Assembly (NCBI GenBank): GCA_018238545.1
Contig: JABCTC010000006.1
Coordinates: forward strand, 1 to 64,000
From: Candidatus Heimdallarchaeota archaeon
Lineage (GTDB): Archaea; Asgardarchaeota; Heimdallarchaeia; Heimdallarchaeales; Heimdallarchaeaceae
Length of the DNA: 64,000 nt
Direction: 5' to 3'
The notes beneath the pieces were generated by a model. It was not told where the DNA came from. It saw nothing but the letters and a program-made list of their open reading frames with translations, and ran no database searches. The position numbers and the translations under genes are program-made. Shown piece after piece: positions 33,420 to 42,722 of this stretch (positions are counted from its first letter, which is position 1; every line of letters starts with the position of its first letter).

Positions 33420-34709
33420 ATGATGGAAAACAAAAAAATCGATATATTCGGTACTAAAGAATCTATGCTAATTTCCTCTTTACTTGACGGAGCTATTGAA
33501 GTTAGTGATTTTCGCTTATCCATTAGTCATTTCTCTAAAACGAAAGTTACTAATCTCTTCCGCGACAGTTTTCCCAAGTTTTCTTCTGGGGTAAAAACAA
33601 AGATTACAGATGTCTTTACTAGATACTTTTTCAGCAATGATAAGATTGACACTAATGAATTCTGGCGATTTGTAGATTTTAGAAATTTTTGGGCTGAATT
33701 GAGGAAGTTTCATAATGTCATCTATTCGCGAAACATGACTTTGAGAGACATTATCAAGTTTTTCGAGCAAACACTCTTTCAAACTAAATCTCGCTTGAAC
33801 CTCAATTTTTTGGAAAAGAAGATAGTTGAGAAACTCGGAAAAAAACCCTCTCTACTTTACAAACAACTAGCTGAAGACTTGAGTATCTCAGAGAAAAAGG
33901 TGAGTATAACGTTAAAGAATTTGAATTCTCGTGGCATTTATCTCGGTGGTTTAATTTCCTACGAATCAATTGGACTTCATGAATTTTTCTCTTTTAATCG
34001 TTCTAATGATTTTGGAGATAATGCTGTGCTTATTGATAGATATCTGCTTTTTCCGGATTTGAATATCACTCATGGAATAATGCCACGGAAAAAACATGGT
34101 CCTTCTTTTTATTATGTTAAAGAAAAGAAAATGTACTTCAATCCAGATATTTTGAACAAAGGATTACCTATTCAAGCATGGAAAAAACATTCTCTTACCA
34201 AACAAAAGAATTTCTCAGATTCTGATACTAAAACTAAACTCAAAAAAATTTCTTCAGAAAAACAACCTTATCTCCCCTACCTTTTGCGAAATTGCGAACT
34301 TGATTTCAAACGTCCTGACATTAAAACTATTGCAAAATCCTATGATGTTTCTGCTAGAACATTGTTTAGACTAAAATCCAGACTAATAGAAGATAAAACA
34401 ATTCAACCAAACATGGTTGTAGAAAATCCCGATTTACTTCAAGTGTTACTAGTATCTAAATCTGAATTGGTGGAATTGTACAACAAAGTTCCATTTATCC
34501 GTACTTATCAGATTCATGATGATTTTGGAGACGTCAGTTGGCTTTCATATCTGTCGATCTTTATGCCTGATTTCAAATATATATATTCACGTTTAAGTCA
34601 TCATGTTGAGGTATTTCAGGTGATTAAACGACAAATAAGGGATTTAAATATAGATATTGGTTTACCTACACTTTCGCATGCCAATCGTAAAACTTATACA
34701 AACAACTAG
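33420..34709 (+). CDS. Winged-helix DNA-binding protein, unknown
   Basis: The start is placed at ATG 33420. An in-frame GTG at 33387 overlaps 'GTATAAATATT', which looks more like the TATA box of this gene. About 429 residues. Two helix-turn-helix-like segments are visible: 'PSLLYKQLAEDLSISEKKVS' (near residue 150) followed by 'LNSRGI', and 'IKTIAKSYDVSARTLFRLKS' (near residue 305). This Lrp-like pattern with long flanks suggests a transcription regulator. No effector domain recognised. It is followed by the RPA gene on the same strand, 13 bp from stop to start. Confidence 0.6.
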   Translation: MMENKKIDIFGTKESMLISSLLDGAIEVSDFRLSISHFSKTKVTNLFRDSFPKFSSGVKTKITDVFTRYFFSNDKIDTNEFWRFVDFRNFWAELRKFHNVIYSRNMTLRDIIKFFEQTLFQTKSRLNLNFLEKKIVEKLGKKPSLLYKQLAEDLSISEKKVSITLKNLNSRGIYLGGLISYESIGLHEFFSFNRSNDFGDNAVLIDRYLLFPDLNITHGIMPRKKHGPSFYYVKEKKMYFNPDILNKGLPIQAWKKHSLTKQKNFSDSDTKTKLKKISSEKQPYLPYLLRNCELDFKRPDIKTIAKSYDVSARTLFRLKSRLIEDKTIQPNMVVENPDLLQVLLVSKSELVELYNKVPFIRTYQIHDDFGDVSWLSYLSIFMPDFKYIYSRLSHHVEVFQVIKRQIRDLNIDIGLPTLSHANRKTYTNN

Positions 34710-34722
34710 GTGTTGTCTTCAT

Positions 34723-36843
34723 ATGTCAAATCAACGCTCACTAAAGGAAATTGTTGATATAATATCTTCGGAAGCTGGATTAGGAAAAGAAGAAATCAAT
34801 CAGTTAATCAATAATAAGATGGATGAATTAGGAGAGTTTGTTACTGCTTTAGGAGCTGCTCATATTGTAGCAAGAGAAATGAGTGTTGATCTCTCTTCTG
34901 AACCCAAGGCCACAGTTCCTCCAATGATAAATGTGGATCAACTCGTACCAGAAATAACCAATGTTAATTTACTTGGAAGAATAACGAGAATTTATGATCA
35001 ATTTGTATTTAAGAAGAAAGATGGTTCTGAAGGAGTGCTCCAATCCATAATATTGGAAGATAAAACTGGTACTATCCGTATTGTATTCTGGGACCAAAAA
35101 GCTGGTGAATTTCAAAAAGGAAATTGTAGCTTAGGAAATCCGATACAAATACTAGGTGCATATACTCGAAAAGGAAAGGATGGTTCAACAGAAGTACACC
35201 TTGGGATTAGAAGTCATCTTCAAATTAGACCCTCTGGAATTAGGGATGATGATTTACCTGAGTCTAAGGATTCTTTCTTTAAAATTGATGAAATAAAGGG
35301 TAATGAAGCTGATGTTTCGATTAAAGGGCAGATTACGCAAATTGATGATGTCCTCGAGTTTGAGCGTTCTGATGGTTCTAAAGGAACAAAGCGAGGTTTA
35401 GTTATCGGAGATGAAACTGGCGAAGTTCTTGTGAATTTCTGGAATGAAAAATCTTCCCAAGTAAAAGATTTGAACCTCGGGGATATTATTAGTGTCATTG
35501 GTTTGTCATCAAAAATAGGTTTGAAAGGTTTAATTGAACTTCACTCAAACAGGTTTACAAATTTCACAAAAGAAGAACCAACTGCTGATTTTGTTGTGAA
35601 AAAAGGTCTTGTAGGAACCGTTTCTAAGGAAAGCATTCAAATTACAAAACTTAATGAAATCTCCATTATCAATCAACTCATCTCTGTTAAAGGTTTAATA
35701 ATACAAATAAATCCAATCCATGAATTTTCGCGTGAAAGTGGGAGTAAAGGAAAGGTACAAAACATAGTTATTTCAGATGATTCTCGTTTAATGAGAATTG
35801 TTCTGTGGGATGACAAAACAGCTTTGATTGGTTCTAAAGATACAGATAAAATGTTAAGCATCATTAATGGAAGCACTCGAAAGGGGAGGTTTACAGATAT
35901 TGAAATACATTGTGGAAACCAAACACAAATTGATTTTGAAGAAGTTGAGATTAGCGTTATTAAACAATATCAAGTAAAATTCACTAACCTTAATGATATT
36001 CATCCAACTGAAGCAGATGTAAATGTAAGAGGCATTATAACGGAATTTAATCCTGTACAAGAAATTACAACAAAAGAGAATGAGATCATCAAGTTACAGA
36101 GTTTTAAGATTAATGATCAAACCGCTGAAATCAAGGTTACTTGCTGGAGAGATAACGTGCAAAAACTAGCAAATCTAAGCAGTGGAGAGAGAATTGAAAT
36201 ATATCAGGCAAAAGTGAAGGAAGATTCAGGATATGGACACGAACTCACCATTACAGGGAATTCTTTTTTGAAAAAAGCTATTCACAATGACATGACACCT
36301 CAGGGTTTCGTGCCTAGTTCAACAATATCAAACCTTGGATCCCAAATTCAAGCAATTAATGATATTGAAGATATTAAAGACGGTGATACTGTCACAATTC
36401 AAGGTACGGTTGTGAAACTTAATGAAACACAGTTTGTCTATTCTTCATGCCCAGAATGTAAAAAAAAGGTCAATAAGCAAGACAAACTTTACATTTGTAA
36501 AGAACATGGAGAGATTGAGAAACCTATAAGCCGCATTCTATTTTCATTTGTTGTGAATGATGGAACAGGAAACATCAACATTTTATGTGCAGGTAAACTA
36601 GCTGAAATGATAATTGGCATGTCAGCTAATGCTGTTTCGAGAATGGTGGATGAACAAGAATCCGATCAGGCTCCTTACTCTATTTTGCGAAATAAAGGAT
36701 TTGAGAACTCGGAATTGATAATTAGTGGCAAAGTCAACAGAAATCAATATCTCAATAGTTTGGAAATCATAGCCAGATCTATTGAGGAAGTAAGTTATAA
36801 AGAAGCCTCTAAAAACATGGTCAAACAGATATTCACCGAGTAA
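34723..36843 (+). CDS. rpa: Replication protein A (RPA) large subunit, multi-OB-fold
   Basis: Single-stranded DNA-binding protein. ATG 34723 is preferred; the longer in-frame start overlaps the upstream gene. 706 residues. At least four tandem OB-folds, each with a 'VRGIITEFNP/VSIKGQITQIDD/LLGRITRIYD'-type first strand and an 'ISDDSRLMRIVLWDD'-type pattern (IRIVFWDQ, VLVNFWNE, MRIVLWDD, IKVTCWRD), then a C-terminal OB-fold with the zinc finger 'CPECKKKVNKQDKLYICKEH' (near 575-595). The zinc finger is typical of RPA70/archaeal RPA. Protects ssDNA in replication and repair. Confidence 0.93.
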   Translation: MSNQRSLKEIVDIISSEAGLGKEEINQLINNKMDELGEFVTALGAAHIVAREMSVDLSSEPKATVPPMINVDQLVPEITNVNLLGRITRIYDQFVFKKKDGSEGVLQSIILEDKTGTIRIVFWDQKAGEFQKGNCSLGNPIQILGAYTRKGKDGSTEVHLGIRSHLQIRPSGIRDDDLPESKDSFFKIDEIKGNEADVSIKGQITQIDDVLEFERSDGSKGTKRGLVIGDETGEVLVNFWNEKSSQVKDLNLGDIISVIGLSSKIGLKGLIELHSNRFTNFTKEEPTADFVVKKGLVGTVSKESIQITKLNEISIINQLISVKGLIIQINPIHEFSRESGSKGKVQNIVISDDSRLMRIVLWDDKTALIGSKDTDKMLSIINGSTRKGRFTDIEIHCGNQTQIDFEEVEISVIKQYQVKFTNLNDIHPTEADVNVRGIITEFNPVQEITTKENEIIKLQSFKINDQTAEIKVTCWRDNVQKLANLSSGERIEIYQAKVKEDSGYGHELTITGNSFLKKAIHNDMTPQGFVPSSTISNLGSQIQAINDIEDIKDGDTVTIQGTVVKLNETQFVYSSCPECKKKVNKQDKLYICKEHGEIEKPISRILFSFVVNDGTGNINILCAGKLAEMIIGMSANAVSRMVDEQESDQAPYSILRNKGFENSELIISGKVNRNQYLNSLEIIARSIEEVSYKEASKNMVKQIFTE

Positions 36844-36950
36844 TACGTTTTTATCTCCTTCCTTGAATATTTAAGCGTTTATTCATTTTTATTTTTGGCT
36901 TAATGTCGAAAAGCTTATTAATACTCACATGACTGCTTCAACGGGTTATA

Positions 36951-37061
36951 ATGGATTTTACTGTATTACTAACTGTGTCTATCATTTTAATTATTATAGC
37001 AATTGTTTTTGCATTATTTTATCATGCCTTTAGTATTGGAAAAGAAGAAGAAACGGAATGA
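36951..37061 (+). CDS. 36-residue single-helix membrane microprotein
   Basis: An ATG frame of 36 codons ending TGA, just before the convergent stop of the 967-residue gene. The product has a short N-terminus, a single strongly hydrophobic helix (about residues 4-24), then 'FYHAFSIGKEEETE'. The size (36 residues), single helix and charged tail resemble eukaryotic OST4 (36-37 residues, ending '...YHYVAVNNPKKQE'). With an OSTC-like protein in the same window this is tempting but weak; any small membrane protein could look like this. Frame well placed between RPA and the surface-protein gene. Confidence 0.5.
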   Translation: MDFTVLLTVSIILIIIAIVFALFYHAFSIGKEEETE

Positions 37062-37066
37062 TTTTA

Positions 37067-39970
37067 TTATATTTCTAATATCATGCCCCTTTTCTTATTG
37101 TAAACTTTCACTATTGTTGCTATTGCCCCTAATAATACAGTGGAACTTGAAACAACTGGTATTACTATATTTGTAATTGCATTAGCATTTGTTTTTTTAA
37201 CCCCAACTAAATCTAATACCAAATAACTTCCTTTTGCTATATCAACATTGGATAATAAAACATAAAGGTCATTTATTTGTAGCCCATATAATTCTGTTAC
37301 ATCTTCCTCCTTACTTGAGAAAACCTGCCATGTATATTTAGAAGTAACATAACTCTCATTCAAATGATAAACAAGAGAGATGTTTGTATAACTTTTAGTT
37401 CTTGCATCTATGATGAAATGTATTATTATTTCATCATTTTCTTCTTCAATATTTGTTGAAACCTCTGGACCTGTGGTCTCCACAATTAATTTGTGGTTTT
37501 CATTGCTTTTTTCGGTTTCAGCTTCCCAATAAATCACATTACTATCCCAATAAACTGGGATTCGTAAGGTATCTGCTTCAATATAGGCATTTGTGATTGG
37601 AGTCATTTCCTCTTCAATAATTGCAAACCACCTGTCGTGATTTTCAGGATATTGTATCTTATATACTAATGTTATATTATCGGAAATAGCTCTCACTTCA
37701 CCTTCTTGGACAATATTTGCTTGTAAATCGCTAAACTGTATTTCGTAAGATTCTGTGAAAATTGGATTATATTTGTTAATTACTGAATAATTCACATAGA
37801 TTTCCTTTTGGTTAAGCGGTAATTGAATTTCAAAGGAATATTCCCCCCAACTATCTGTAATTCCTGTGACAGTACCAATTGTTTCTATTTCTATTTTAAT
37901 TGGTGCATTACCAACTGGGAGGTCATTTGCAGTAACACAAAAATCAAATTGATAGCGTAATCCCGAATCCATTTTTGTATACGTGAATGAAGCTTCTAAA
38001 GTACTTTCTATAACATTGATTTCTATTGATTCTATTATTGTGGCATGAGTTTGAGATGCCGCCCATATGTCTAATTTGACTTCTCCCAATTCAAGATAGA
38101 ATGCTGATAAATGAAGCCTAAATGTATTTCCATTTTCTTCTACTGGAATTTCCTCATTATCTAAATATACAATAAGAGATGATTCTTCTATTGCTTGTCC
38201 ACTATCCAAATCTAAGTAGTTGATATCTAATATTTTAAGTGTGAATTGTGGCATTTCAATTTGATCTAAGACTATCAGTTGGGATGGTAGTCTGATTAAA
38301 CTGATTGTTGTACTTATGAATCCTATGGTATCTGCATCCAGCACTATGAATGTTACATCATATGTACCATTATGTACCCACGAAGGAAAATTGAGATCCA
38401 TTGTTTCATTTGTGATATAGCCTTTCATGGAACCATTTTCAATTCCTGACCAAAATGCGAAAACTGGTATTTCATCTATTGGATGGCTGAATTCAACCGT
38501 CGCATTTAACATCTCAAATATTGTTAGTTCAGAAAATATTGTTTTATTTATCAAATTCTGAATGGTAAATTGACAATTGAGATTGGTGGTAGAACCGATC
38601 TTTAATAAAGTCAAAACAGCTTGAGTTTCGTCTATATTTTCGATACTTTGAATCTGAAAATTTTCTATATTTTCATCTAGGATCCAATATTCAGGATAAG
38701 TGATGTTAATTTGGTTAATTTCTGAACTTATTTGATTTGTAGTTATCGTATATGAAATTGTGGTATCGCTTTCAGTCTGTATGTTTTTACTGAATTGCAT
38801 CATAATCGTTCCTGTTATGTTTAGAATATATTCTGATTTAATTTCGAAAGTTGAATTATGATTCCATTTCAAATCAATCTCATTATTTAGATTTGTCTCA
38901 TCTACAAGCACATCAATATCTATGGCCCCTGAACTAATATTAGTTGAACTGACCGAAAAATCGTTCAATTCAAGATCTATATCTTCTGGTGATACGGATG
39001 AAGTTACTTTAAACTCATCAATAAGGAGAGAACATTCTGAATATTCTGGTGAAATAACATAAATGCCTATGGATTTAAGAACCGTGGGAATATAGGGGTC
39101 TCCTTGATCAAAAAGATCTGATATCTCAAGGGAATAGAAGTTCCATTGATCATTCCAACTACTATTTTCTAAAAGTCGATAAACTACAAATGGCGTGGTT
39201 GTATTCTCTCCAATTTCAGGTGGGTCAATATCTGTATAGTGCCAATGTATAACCATAATTCTACAAGTATCAAAAACAATATCAAAAATCAGAGAAGAGT
39301 TTATGACATTTTGTAAAGATGAATTAGATTCTAATAGATAGTTATAGCTAATGCGTGTATCTGTTTGGTATAATTCTATGTTTTCTTGATATAATGAATA
39401 GGTCATTGTCTCTGTATTACTTGAATAAAATTTCCATACATTGTCTCCTTCTATACTCCTTGGATCTGCAGTTCTTTCTATACTCAAACCTGCTTGCATG
39501 ACATTATCTGAATAGAATGATTCTTGTACTTCAGCCCCAGAATTCTGAATATACTGCACTTCCATATTTGTAATTTCTCCCCTAAGATTATACATTCCTT
39601 GGCCTGGAACTGAAATAATTGAATCCCCATCTTCAATTTTACCTGCTATTTCTTGTCCTGTATAATTTGCTTCAAGACTCACATTTGGGTTAAAACTATC
39701 AAGGGTCTCGATAAGTGAAACATTATTTTCCTCCCAGCCATCCTCTAAGCCACTAAAACCTTGTTCAACATTAGAAACGGTATATTCTCTATAATTGTTT
39801 CCATTAACAGAATCTTCTATACTATCCTTTGTTGTGATTTCCTCCACTTTATCATTGTTTTGATAATAATCGTAATCGCTTATTCCACCATTCACTAACA
39901 AGGACCCTTGATTAATAGTAGATAAACTAACAAAAACTAGTATAACAAATAGCAATTTTCTGTATTTCAT
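37067..39970 (-). CDS. Large exported surface protein, membrane-anchored
   Basis: 967 residues. N-terminal signal peptide ('KLLFVILVFVSLSTINQGSL', about 5-24), a long beta-rich exterior part with many Asn-x-Ser/Thr sites, and a C-terminal membrane helix ('IVIPVVSSSTVLLGAIATIV', about 930-949) with a short basic tail. The middle contains Ig/cadherin-like stretches ('ITDSWGEYSFEIQLPLNQKE'). Likely a cell-surface or S-layer-associated adhesin-like protein; no known family. Stand-alone on the minus strand. Confidence 0.7.
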   Translation of the reverse strand: MKYRKLLFVILVFVSLSTINQGSLLVNGGISDYDYYQNNDKVEEITTKDSIEDSVNGNNYREYTVSNVEQGFSGLEDGWEENNVSLIETLDSFNPNVSLEANYTGQEIAGKIEDGDSIISVPGQGMYNLRGEITNMEVQYIQNSGAEVQESFYSDNVMQAGLSIERTADPRSIEGDNVWKFYSSNTETMTYSLYQENIELYQTDTRISYNYLLESNSSLQNVINSSLIFDIVFDTCRIMVIHWHYTDIDPPEIGENTTTPFVVYRLLENSSWNDQWNFYSLEISDLFDQGDPYIPTVLKSIGIYVISPEYSECSLLIDEFKVTSSVSPEDIDLELNDFSVSSTNISSGAIDIDVLVDETNLNNEIDLKWNHNSTFEIKSEYILNITGTIMMQFSKNIQTESDTTISYTITTNQISSEINQINITYPEYWILDENIENFQIQSIENIDETQAVLTLLKIGSTTNLNCQFTIQNLINKTIFSELTIFEMLNATVEFSHPIDEIPVFAFWSGIENGSMKGYITNETMDLNFPSWVHNGTYDVTFIVLDADTIGFISTTISLIRLPSQLIVLDQIEMPQFTLKILDINYLDLDSGQAIEESSLIVYLDNEEIPVEENGNTFRLHLSAFYLELGEVKLDIWAASQTHATIIESIEINVIESTLEASFTYTKMDSGLRYQFDFCVTANDLPVGNAPIKIEIETIGTVTGITDSWGEYSFEIQLPLNQKEIYVNYSVINKYNPIFTESYEIQFSDLQANIVQEGEVRAISDNITLVYKIQYPENHDRWFAIIEEEMTPITNAYIEADTLRIPVYWDSNVIYWEAETEKSNENHKLIVETTGPEVSTNIEEENDEIIIHFIIDARTKSYTNISLVYHLNESYVTSKYTWQVFSSKEEDVTELYGLQINDLYVLLSNVDIAKGSYLVLDLVGVKKTNANAITNIVIPVVSSSTVLLGAIATIVKVYNKKRGMILEI

Positions 39971-40230
39971 CTCATATGTTTATCTTAACTATATATTAAA
40001 AACCGCACATTTTTTACTCTCTTTCCCTTACGCTTACAACTTACCTTTGCTTACTGAATATGTTACTATGATAGTGTACTTGAATACTTTCGGTTAACTG
40101 TCTCTTTTTGTTGAAATTATCTGTTATAGTAGAGCTCTAGATACATTTAATTTAGTGTGACAGTTGCTCGAGCTTTGTTTCAATCTTAAAAATTTTGAAT
40201 AGTTTTACCGATATTGTTATTCTGAGTCAG

Positions 40231-41262
40231 ATGGAAGCTTATATGTGTGATGAGTGCAAGTCAAGGATAGTTAAAGAAAATGGGCTATACGTGTGCCAAA
40301 GCTGTGGTTTGGTTCACGACACGGTCTTAGATGCATCTTCCTTTCAATTAGGATCCGTATCCAAAAGTAATCAACGCAAGAGTCAACAGTTTACCTCTAT
40401 AAACAACAGACTAGCTGTTGTGAGTTCACTCGGTTCCTCTATTGGAACTGTGGAAGAATACATGTTTAGAGACGCTAATGGATCATTATTGGATCAAAGC
40501 ACTCAATCTAAATTTAGAAAATTTAAAAATTATTATCATATCCCAGGTGCAATTAAAGGAAAGGAAACCGACTACAGGACAATAAAAATAATGAATGAAG
40601 TATTCGTGCGACTTCATGTTTCTGAAAAAATACGCAATCGTTCTTTGTTTCTATATCACAAATACAAAAAAGAACATAAAGGCAAAATAACAAATCATGT
40701 CCTGTTATCTGCTTTGTCTCTTCTTCTTAGTGTCCGTGAATTCAAACATAATTGTCCTTTAACCCTCAAAGAGATAGTTGGAACATACAGAGAATTGGGT
40801 CACCGAGTATTGGGTAAAAACTTACTTAGTTTGATGCAAGATTTAAACATCAAATCTCCTTCTTCAAACATAAGAAGGAGTGAAGAATATGTTTTCCGGA
40901 TATGTTCTCTTATATGCCGCCATTCTCCAATAAAAGAAAGAATAGAAAAAAAATATTCTGTTGATGTTTATGTATATGAAAAAATGCTTCAATTACTTTG
41001 TTTACGAATTCTAGAAAGTATCCCTTACGTTGAACGTGGAGGAAAACGCCCTTATCCTTTTTCTGCAGCCTCTGCCTACGTAGCTGATAAACTTCTATCA
41101 AAGAAACTCAACAGTTCTTCAGCTCTAACTCAAAAACTAGTTGCTCAATCAACTAATGTTGCTGAATTTACTATCAGAGATCATGCAGAATTTATGTTTA
41201 GTTATGATTATGATCAAATAATCACTGAAATTAGTAAAAGGCTTTCTTCAAGTTTCGAATAA
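40231..41262 (+). CDS. tfb: Transcription initiation factor B (TFB)
   Basis: Bridges TATA-bound TBP and RNA polymerase at promoters. ATG 40231 is preferred over an in-frame TTG at 40195; ATG 40243 is also possible. About 343 residues. Zinc ribbon 'CDECKSRIVKENGLYVCQSC' (Cys pairs at the N-terminus), then a B-reader/linker with 'RKFKNYYHIPG', and two cyclin-like repeats (starting around 'IMNEVFVRLHVSEKIRNRS' and 'YEKMLQLLCLRILES'). The linker is diverged from standard TFB, so it may be a specialised paralogue. Another TFB elsewhere in the genome would be expected. Confidence 0.9.
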   Translation: MEAYMCDECKSRIVKENGLYVCQSCGLVHDTVLDASSFQLGSVSKSNQRKSQQFTSINNRLAVVSSLGSSIGTVEEYMFRDANGSLLDQSTQSKFRKFKNYYHIPGAIKGKETDYRTIKIMNEVFVRLHVSEKIRNRSLFLYHKYKKEHKGKITNHVLLSALSLLLSVREFKHNCPLTLKEIVGTYRELGHRVLGKNLLSLMQDLNIKSPSSNIRRSEEYVFRICSLICRHSPIKERIEKKYSVDVYVYEKMLQLLCLRILESIPYVERGGKRPYPFSAASAYVADKLLSKKLNSSSALTQKLVAQSTNVAEFTIRDHAEFMFSYDYDQIITEISKRLSSSFE

Positions 41263-41296
41263 TGCTTAGTAGAGAAATAAATGAAATTCCCCTACT

Positions 41297-41920
41297 TTAG
41301 AACCGAATTAGATTCGAAAAGAAATTTTGTACCACTAATACAATTGCTATGTGAAGAATAAAGACAATTACAACTTTAAAGATTATGCGCTTTTCATTAC
41401 TCATTTTCAATAAGTAGTAGTTATTTAAACAATTGATTACTAAAAAGGAAAATGACAAAAATGACCATATAGTAAACGAAAAAGAGAACGAGAAATCCCC
41501 GGTGCTAATTAAGGAATAAAAATTGGAAAATAAAGGAGAGAACCCTGCTATCATAGCTATTGTAATTAGAGTAACATAACGTATTATCCGCATCCTTCTT
41601 ATATGTACCTTTAATAAATCATCTCTCTCTTCAAGCGCTTCTTCTCGCATTTTAATGAGTTCTGCAGTTGATTTAAACCGTTCTATCATTTCTTGAGTAT
41701 CAGCTTGTAATGCTGATGCAAATAGATTAGCAATCTCGGAATAATCTAATTTAAGTGATGAGAAAATATCGGTGATTTCCTCTCCAAGCTGAATCCTTAG
41801 AAGTAATTCTTTAGGAAAATCTTGTATGGAGAACATAGCTCTCTCAAGATTTTCTCCTTTTTCCATTTGGTTTGCTATTTCGCGGAGTAAAATATGATCT
41901 GAAAATGATAGTTTATACAT
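41297..41920 (-). CDS. Tad/type IV pilus-like inner-membrane protein (TadC-like)
   Basis: 207 residues. A cytoplasmic helical part (about 1-100, 'ANQMEKGENLERAMFSIQDF') is followed by three membrane helices. The 'T2SSF'-type pattern, a helical region then a bundle, is typical of the platform proteins of type II secretion and Tad pili. It overlaps the upstream gene (41913-42722) by 8 bp. The two together correspond to TadB and TadC, with TadC as the smaller, C-terminal part. Confidence 0.7.
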   Translation of the reverse strand: MYKLSFSDHILLREIANQMEKGENLERAMFSIQDFPKELLLRIQLGEEITDIFSSLKLDYSEIANLFASALQADTQEMIERFKSTAELIKMREEALEERDDLLKVHIRRMRIIRYVTLITIAMIAGFSPLFSNFYSLISTGDFSFSFSFTIWSFLSFSFLVINCLNNYYLLKMSNEKRIIFKVVIVFILHIAIVLVVQNFFSNLIRF

Positions 41921-42722
41921 TCTCTCCTCCCATGCTTTTGTTCTGAATTAACCTAAGTGTTACAGTTCCAAAAACTGCGTAAAGTAATGGAAAAAGCAGC
42001 AATGTTGGTGAAGTTGGTGCTACTATAAGTGATAAAACTAAACTAAGAACCAAAGGTAATAGACACGAGATTGCAACAAAGATGACCATATTATCTTCAA
42101 TTAACTTGATTTCTCTTTTTAATTTGGTCAAGAAATCAGGATCGGTTTCTATGAAAGAATCTGGGTTTTTTAGGCTTTGAAAAGCATATTTGTGCTTTCT
42201 GTTCTGAAACATTTTTGAATTTTCGTCAATTGTTTGATTTTCATCAGCCCCAATGTTCAGATTGAAGATCATATCTTCAAAGTGTTTTTTGTAGAAATTA
42301 TCAGTTGTCCCTTTTTTTAGAAGTAATTCGATGGAGCGAGGTAAAGATTGTGTTGATTTCATACTGATTGAGAGAGAATTTATAATTAGAAAGGCTACCT
42401 CGTCAAACAATCTGTGCTTTTTTATTATGCTTGACCTAACATAATCACTAAAAATAAAGAAGAGAGCAAGTGAAATTACAATTGAAACAATCAGTGTAAA
42501 AACCAAGTTTAACTGAATTAGGAAGTAACAGAGTAGCATCGAAATAAAGAAACTAAAAATTGCAAGATTGCATAACACCACTAGTTTTACCAAATCGTTT
42601 TCTGATATGAAATCTTCTGAGTGTTTTTTTATTTTGCCTAATGTGATCTTATAAAGAAATTCTTTTGGTATCATGCTAAATTGCATTGTCCTTTGTATCA
42701 ACGAAAAATACCTCGACCCCAC
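41913..42722 (-). CDS. Tad/type IV pilus-like inner-membrane protein (TadB-like)
   Basis: 269 residues with membrane helices near residues 50-90 and 215-260 around a cytoplasmic helical region ('SLSISMKSTQSLPRSIELLL', about 112-131), the layout of GspF/TadB platform proteins. It starts right after the TadA-like ATPase gene stop and overlaps the TadC-like gene by 8 bp, so the three form one operon. Confidence 0.7.
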   Translation of the reverse strand: MGSRYFSLIQRTMQFSMIPKEFLYKITLGKIKKHSEDFISENDLVKLVVLCNLAIFSFFISMLLCYFLIQLNLVFTLIVSIVISLALFFIFSDYVRSSIIKKHRLFDEVAFLIINSLSISMKSTQSLPRSIELLLKKGTTDNFYKKHFEDMIFNLNIGADENQTIDENSKMFQNRKHKYAFQSLKNPDSFIETDPDFLTKLKREIKLIEDNMVIFVAISCLLPLVLSLVLSLIVAPTSPTLLLFPLLYAVFGTVTLRLIQNKSMGGENV

